This document shows, piece by piece, positions 38,096 through 41,766 of a DNA stretch of 41,766 nt. Under the pieces are notes generated by a model. The model did no database searches, was not told where the DNA came from, and saw nothing but the letters and a program-made list of their open reading frames with translations. The first letter of the stretch is position 1; each line of letters begins with the position of its first letter. A program made the position numbers and the translations under genes. The stretch comes from Mogibacterium sp. (GTDB taxonomy: Bacteria; Bacillota; Clostridia; Peptostreptococcales; Anaerovoracaceae): contig JAFRGD010000004.1 of NCBI GenBank assembly GCA_017433975.1, positions 1-41,766 of the forward strand, read 5' to 3'.

Positions 38096-40411
38096 TTACG
38101 CCGGCAGGTTGGTGAACGTCCGGTAGATCGCGCGGATCGCCTTGCGGTAGTCGTTCTCGCTCACACCGATCTGCAGGCTGATGCCGCTCGGGACGTGGTC
38201 GGTGTAGCGGATGTTGATGTGCTCTGCGGAGAGCGCTTCAAACACCTTGACCGCCACGGAAGCGGTGTGCGGGATGTCCCTGCCCACGATGGAGATCGTC
38301 GCGAGGCCGGTCGAAATGTCGATGTCGTCGGTCCCGGTGACTTCGCTGAGCGCGTCGGTCAGTTCGTCCCGGCAGTCCTTGATCGAGTCCGCGTTCACGA
38401 CGAGCGCGACCGAATCGAGTCCGATCTGCTGGCCGGAGACCGGAACGTTGAATTCCGCGAGCGTCTTGGTGATCCTGGCCATCAGCCCCGGATCCTCGGT
38501 CAGGCGGTCCTTCTCGATGAGGATCGACGCGAAGCCGGTCTTTCCCGTGATGCCCGAGATCTTGAGCGGGGATTCGTAGAAGTCCGCGTTCTGGACGATG
38601 AGCGTCCCCGGCTTCTCCGGCTCTTTGCTGCTCTTGATGTTGACCGGGATGCCAAGCCGGCGCACCGGCGACACCGCGTCCTCGTGGAGGACGACCGCGC
38701 CGCGGAGCGCGAGCTCGCGGAGCTCTTTATAAACTACAACCGGAACCACGAGCGGGTTCTTCACAATCTTAGGGTCCGCCATCATGAGGCCCGGAACGTC
38801 AGTCCAGTTCTCATAGAGGTCCGCCCGGACCGCCTCCGCGACGAGCGCGCCAGTGATGTCCGACCCGCCGCGCGCGAACGTGACGATCCTGCCGTCCTCG
38901 TCCGATCCGTAGAAGCCCGGAATGACCGCGTTCTCGTGGTGCTTAAGTTCGGCCGAGAGCATGCCTCTCGTCTCGCCACGCACGAGTTGCCCCTTGCCGT
39001 CAAAGCGGATCAGGTCCGCCGCGTCGACAAAGTCGAAGCCGATCAGCGCGGAGAGCAGCCGCGCGCAGAGGTACTCACCGCGGCTCGCCAGGTAGGAGAC
39101 CTTGGTCCTGCTGCCCGACTTCATGCGGCCCGCCGTCTCGATGATGATCGCCATTTCGTGATCGATGTCCACCGGGCTCTCCAGCTCGTGGGCGATCTCC
39201 CTGTAGCGGTCTGCGACCAGCGGGATGTTCTTTGCAAAGGCCTCGTCGGTCTTGCCCGCCTCGATCAGCAGGTCGGTGATCTTGTGGTCGACCTTGATCT
39301 TGCTGTCCTCCTCCGCGGAAATGACGCCGGAGGAGCGCTTGCCAGGCGCCGAAACGACGATGAATTTGCGGACCGGGTCCTCGGCGATGATCTTCGCCAC
39401 ATTGCGGAATTTGTCCGCGTCGGCCAGCGACGTCCCGCCGAATTTGGCGACCGTCAGCTCCGACTTGTTGCGGAGCACCGGCGCGAGGTCTTCGCTCGAG
39501 ATGAGCCGCAGGTCGTACGGTGTCGACTGGTAGACGAAGTAGTTCAGCCAGTTCGAGTAAATCAGGTTGGCGCAGGACCGCCAGGTGACCAGCGGTTCTT
39601 TGGTATCGTCGTCGTCCGGGAAGTAATTCTCCGGAATGTGCGGGTTGATGCCCGCTTTCTTGTCTCTCACGTACTCCTTGAGCAGGGTGTCCGCGTCGTA
39701 TTCCGAGTGGCCCGTCACGAAAATCTGCCGGTCGTTGTCGGTCTTGACGCAGAAGACGCCGGCCTCGTCCGAGGTCGAGAGAACCTTGAGCCCCGGAACC
39801 GCCTCGATGTCCTCCCGGTAGACGGTCGTATTTCTCGAGTGCGGCACGTTGAACTCATCGTCAAAGCCCCGGAACAGCATTCCAGTCTTGTACTCCAGGC
39901 GGTGTTTATACACGCCGGACAGTTTTTCCGGCAGGAGGTGCTTTTGGATCCCGTAGTGGTAATAAAGCCCCGCCTGCGCGCCCCAGCAGATGTGGAACGT
40001 GCTGTGGACGTGCGTCTTGCTCCACTCCATGATTTCGCAGAGCTCGTCCCAGTAATCGACTTCCTCGAACTCCATCATCTCGACCGGCGCGCCGGTGATG
40101 ATCATCCCGTCGTAGTTATTGTCGCGGACCTCGTCGAACGTCTTGTAAAAAGCGATCATGTGCTCTTCGGACGCGTGCGAAGCCTTGTGCGTTGCGGTCT
40201 GCAGCAGTTCGAGTTCAATCTGCAGCGGCGTGTTGCCGAGCAGTCTGGTCAGCTGCGTTTCGGTGTCGATCTTGGTCGGCATCAGGTTGAGCAGGAGAAT
40301 CTTGAGCGGACGGATGTCCTGCGTCATCGCGCGGGTGTCCGTCATGACGAATACATTCTCTTTGGTCAACGTATCGATGGCCGGTAAATCGTTTGGTACT
40401 TTGATCGGCAT
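38096..40411 (-). CDS. Fused homoserine O-acetyltransferase (MetA) - aspartate kinase
   Basis: 771 aa in one uninterrupted frame. Residues 1-303 are a complete MetA: Cys142 ([10 protein letters not shown]), His235 and Glu237 ([10 protein letters not shown]), with exact classic numbering. Glu111 ([10 protein letters not shown]) is the residue that favours acetyl- over succinyl-CoA. A linker of about 15 residues leads to a complete aspartokinase from about 320: [46 protein letters not shown], and two ACT domains at the end ([26 protein letters not shown]). It would join the first step of the aspartate pathway to the committed step of methionine synthesis. AAGGAG precedes the ATG. No methionine riboswitch fits in the short gap upstream. 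Confidence 0.92.
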   Translation of the reverse strand: MPIKVPNDLPAIDTLTKENVFVMTDTRAMTQDIRPLKILLLNLMPTKIDTETQLTRLLGNTPLQIELELLQTATHKASHASEEHMIAFYKTFDEVRDNNYDGMIITGAPVEMMEFEEVDYWDELCEIMEWSKTHVHSTFHICWGAQAGLYYHYGIQKHLLPEKLSGVYKHRLEYKTGMLFRGFDDEFNVPHSRNTTVYREDIEAVPGLKVLSTSDEAGVFCVKTDNDRQIFVTGHSEYDADTLLKEYVRDKKAGINPHIPENYFPDDDDTKEPLVTWRSCANLIYSNWLNYFVYQSTPYDLRLISSEDLAPVLRNKSELTVAKFGGTSLADADKFRNVAKIIAEDPVRKFIVVSAPGKRSSGVISAEEDSKIKVDHKITDLLIEAGKTDEAFAKNIPLVADRYREIAHELESPVDIDHEMAIIIETAGRMKSGSRTKVSYLASRGEYLCARLLSALIGFDFVDAADLIRFDGKGQLVRGETRGMLSAELKHHENAVIPGFYGSDEDGRIVTFARGGSDITGALVAEAVRADLYENWTDVPGLMMADPKIVKNPLVVPVVVYKELRELALRGAVVLHEDAVSPVRRLGIPVNIKSSKEPEKPGTLIVQNADFYESPLKISGITGKTGFASILIEKDRLTEDPGLMARITKTLAEFNVPVSGQQIGLDSVALVVNADSIKDCRDELTDALSEVTGTDDIDISTGLATISIVGRDIPHTASVAVKVFEALSAEHINIRYTDHVPSGISLQIGVSENDYRKAIRAIYRTFTNLPA

Positions 40412-40468
40412 GGGTTGCAGTCTCCTTTATATAAATCTATAGTGCGGCCGCTCCGGGCCGCCGTGCGG

Positions 40469-41455
40469 TCAGAAGGTCGCGACTTCCGGGTTGGCCGGCT
40501 CGCACGGCTCGACGCTCTTGCAGTAGAGCACCGGGCCCTTCTCGCCGTAAGCCTCTTCATATTCGATGCGCACGCGGGCCTTGATCCGGACCCAGTCGCC
40601 GGTCCGGTACGTCCCGGCGCCGACGCCGGAGTACACGCACATGAGCCCCGCGAACTGGATGTCCTCCACGCAACAGGTCATGACGTGCCGGCCGAATGCG
40701 AACTTGCCGAGCGGCATCTCCTCCGCCAGGGCGACCCGCCCGCGCAGGGTCAGGACCTTGCCCTCGTAGTCCTTCTCGTTCTCGTTGATGTCGCGGTACC
40801 ATTCCGCGTACCACTCGTCCTTGATCTCGATCTGGCTCTGCGTCTTGTCGTAAGGAAGCGGGTCCTGGATGTCGTCGATCTCCACGTCGTACTGCCCGTA
40901 CTCGTAAAGAATCTGGGAGTTGCGGTTCGCGATGCGGACTTCCTTGTGGAACGGGACCTTGTCGAAGCCCTTGGTGCAGCGGTTGAACACGAGAAGCTCG
41001 GCGGTCTGCATCTTGTCGAAGCACAGCTGGCGCATGTTCTTGTTGTACATCATGAACGTCGTCGCGTCCATGAAGCACATCTCCTGCGCGATGATCCAGT
41101 TCCGCGGCATGCTCGCGAAGAAGTCCCGCATCATCCACATCCCGTTGTACTCGACCATGACACGATCAAACCGGTGCCGCCGCGAAATCGCGGTCAGCGT
41201 GTCGAGGTTCATGTCGTCGACGTCGTCGATGACTTCGATGCTGACGTTCGGGACAGCGAATTTGTCCGGTTCGTATTCGACCTCGCCCTCCTCGCAGACC
41301 AGGAGCAGCGTCGCCTTGCCGTCGTCGAAGTCCGGCGAGCTCAGCGTGTCCTGGATGAAGGTGGTCTTGCCGCCGCCGAGGAAGCCCGTGAACAGATAGA
41401 CCGGAATCTCCCTTGGTCTCTTGTCTCTGACGTTGTTGATATTACTCAAGTCCAA
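40469..41455 (-). CDS. CobW/G3E-family GTPase with C-terminal YcgQ-like domain
   Basis: About 328 aa. N-terminal P-loop GTPase: VYLFTGFLGGGKTTFI (Walker A), LVCEEGEVEYEP and VFNRCTKGFD (NKxD-like). Instead of the usual CobW_C domain, the C-terminus (about 220-320) reads LTLRGRVAL..FAFGRHVMTCCVEDIQFAGLM, which resembles the C-terminal domain of YcgQ/TIGR03943 proteins. G3E GTPases load metals or cofactors on target proteins. Two TTG starts (41455 and 41449) follow AAGGAG; the second has better spacing. The gene overlaps the upstream CobW_C gene end. Confidence 0.8.
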   Translation of the reverse strand: MDLSNINNVRDKRPREIPVYLFTGFLGGGKTTFIQDTLSSPDFDDGKATLLLVCEEGEVEYEPDKFAVPNVSIEVIDDVDDMNLDTLTAISRRHRFDRVMVEYNGMWMMRDFFASMPRNWIIAQEMCFMDATTFMMYNKNMRQLCFDKMQTAELLVFNRCTKGFDKVPFHKEVRIANRNSQILYEYGQYDVEIDDIQDPLPYDKTQSQIEIKDEWYAEWYRDINENEKDYEGKVLTLRGRVALAEEMPLGKFAFGRHVMTCCVEDIQFAGLMCVYSGVGAGTYRTGDWVRIKARVRIEYEEAYGEKGPVLYCKSVEPCEPANPEVATF

Positions 41456-41766
41456 ACAGCTCCTTAAGGTGATCTTTCTTGAGGCCGACGCCGATGACGG
41501 CGATCATGCCGGTCGTTTCGGCGCTTCCAGTGCGGACCTCCGGCTCGTCCGGGACGAAGTCGAAATGGTACCATTCGCCGTTTTCGCCCTCTACGATGCC
41601 TTTTGCGCGCAGGATGTATCCGTAGGTCTTAAAGTCGTCAAACGCCTCTAAAATCGCCTTCAGGCCGTCCTCAGTGTACTTGTGTGCGGTCTCCACGCCG
41701 AACTCGTCGAACACTTCGTCCGCGTGATGGCCGTGACCGTGGTGGTGATGGTGATGATGGTGGTGA
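41442..41766 (-). CDS. CobW-type GTPase, C-terminal part only (cut by the window edge)
   Basis: The 5' part lies outside the window. What is visible starts with nine consecutive His and then HGHGHHADEV, a metal-binding linker typical of CobW/ZigA-type metallochaperones. A CobW_C domain follows: ILRAKGIVEGENGEWYHFDF and VIGVGLKKDHLKELF. It likely delivers a metal (Zn or Co are the common ones) to an enzyme. It is translated just ahead of the second GTPase, whose start overlaps its last codons. Confidence 0.87.
   Translation of the reverse strand, partial: HHHHHHHHHGHGHHADEVFDEFGVETAHKYTEDGLKAILEAFDDFKTYGYILRAKGIVEGENGEWYHFDFVPDEPEVRTGSAETTGMIAVIGVGLKKDHLKELFGLE

Noticed and set aside
38075..40387. 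770-aa open frame on the plus strand
   Set aside because: Antisense shadow of the MetA-aspartokinase gene; Arg/Val/Asp-rich low-complexity protein without motifs or SD, produced by high GC.
40440..40468. Terminator between the G3E GTPase and the MetA-aspartokinase gene
   Set aside because: GCGGCC/GGCCGC can pair but there is no T-rich tail; co-transcription cannot be excluded.

Overview
The window looks like chromosomal DNA from a GC-rich, anaerobic, low-motility-type Bacillota (class Clostridia). The signs are butyrate kinase, clostridial-type lipoproteins, a membrane ferredoxin with a CD1871A-type CXXC partner, strong SD sequences (AGGAGG), sigma-A promoters with 17-bp spacers, and long antisense ORF shadows caused by high GC. 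A relative of the Anaerovoracaceae/Eubacteriales Family XIII is my best guess, but this is inference. I see no phage, IS transposase, integrase or CRISPR array. All genes have chromosomal character.

Layout. 1-3.7 kb (+): nicotinamidase-like hydrolase, a Lit-type lipoprotein transacylase, and an OmpR/histidine-kinase pair with a nine-Asp run. 3.7-8.2 kb (-): a surface O-acetylation module (XRE regulator, SGNH hydrolase, DUF4358, MBOAT, DHHW), headed by a promoter whose spacer holds a perfect palindrome. 8.2-13.7 kb: butyrate kinase with a lipoprotein, two tandem ornithine-cyclodeaminase paralogues, and a divergent orphan amino-acid binding protein. 13.7-16.4 kb (-): ThrE exporter, cyclophilin, DUF445. 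16.7-18.3 kb (+): tyrS behind a ribosome-mediated attenuator (leader peptide with four Asn then four Tyr codons). 18.4-25 kb: GNAT, upp, rpiB, tsaC/sua5, prfA, rpmE, DUF1015, DUF937. 25.2-29.1 kb (-): MBL hydrolase, lone AlaDH/PNT-N domain protein, a 54-aa membrane protein, two large hairpin elements, EndA-type nuclease, HAD phosphatase. 29.2 kb (+): MarR regulator with His/Cys/Gly/Pro repeats. 30-33.7 kb (-): a cobalamin-riboswitch operon (DUF4430, ECF S component, corrinoid-protein activator, cystatin-like lipoprotein). 33.7-38 kb: tRNA-Val, membrane ferredoxin-thioredoxin fusion, CXXC protein, prealbumin-like lipoprotein, divergent TlpA, second cystatin-like lipoprotein. 38-41.8 kb (-): a MetA-aspartokinase fusion and two CobW/G3E GTPases.

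The most unusual content is: (i) four dispersed copies of an intergenic structured element with a conserved core but different, fully complementary outer arms (compensatory change between copies), plus a separate ~210-nt rod hairpin; (ii) the Asn/Tyr leader-peptide attenuator in front of tyrS, a gene Bacillota usually control with a T-box; (iii) a single-chain homoserine acetyltransferase-aspartokinase; (iv) two lipoproteins carrying duplicated cystatin-type QVVxG motifs, one of them in a B12-regulated operon; (v) a MarR protein with a metal-binding-like repeat insertion.

All calls come from reading the sequence; family names are from recalled motifs and were not checked by database search.
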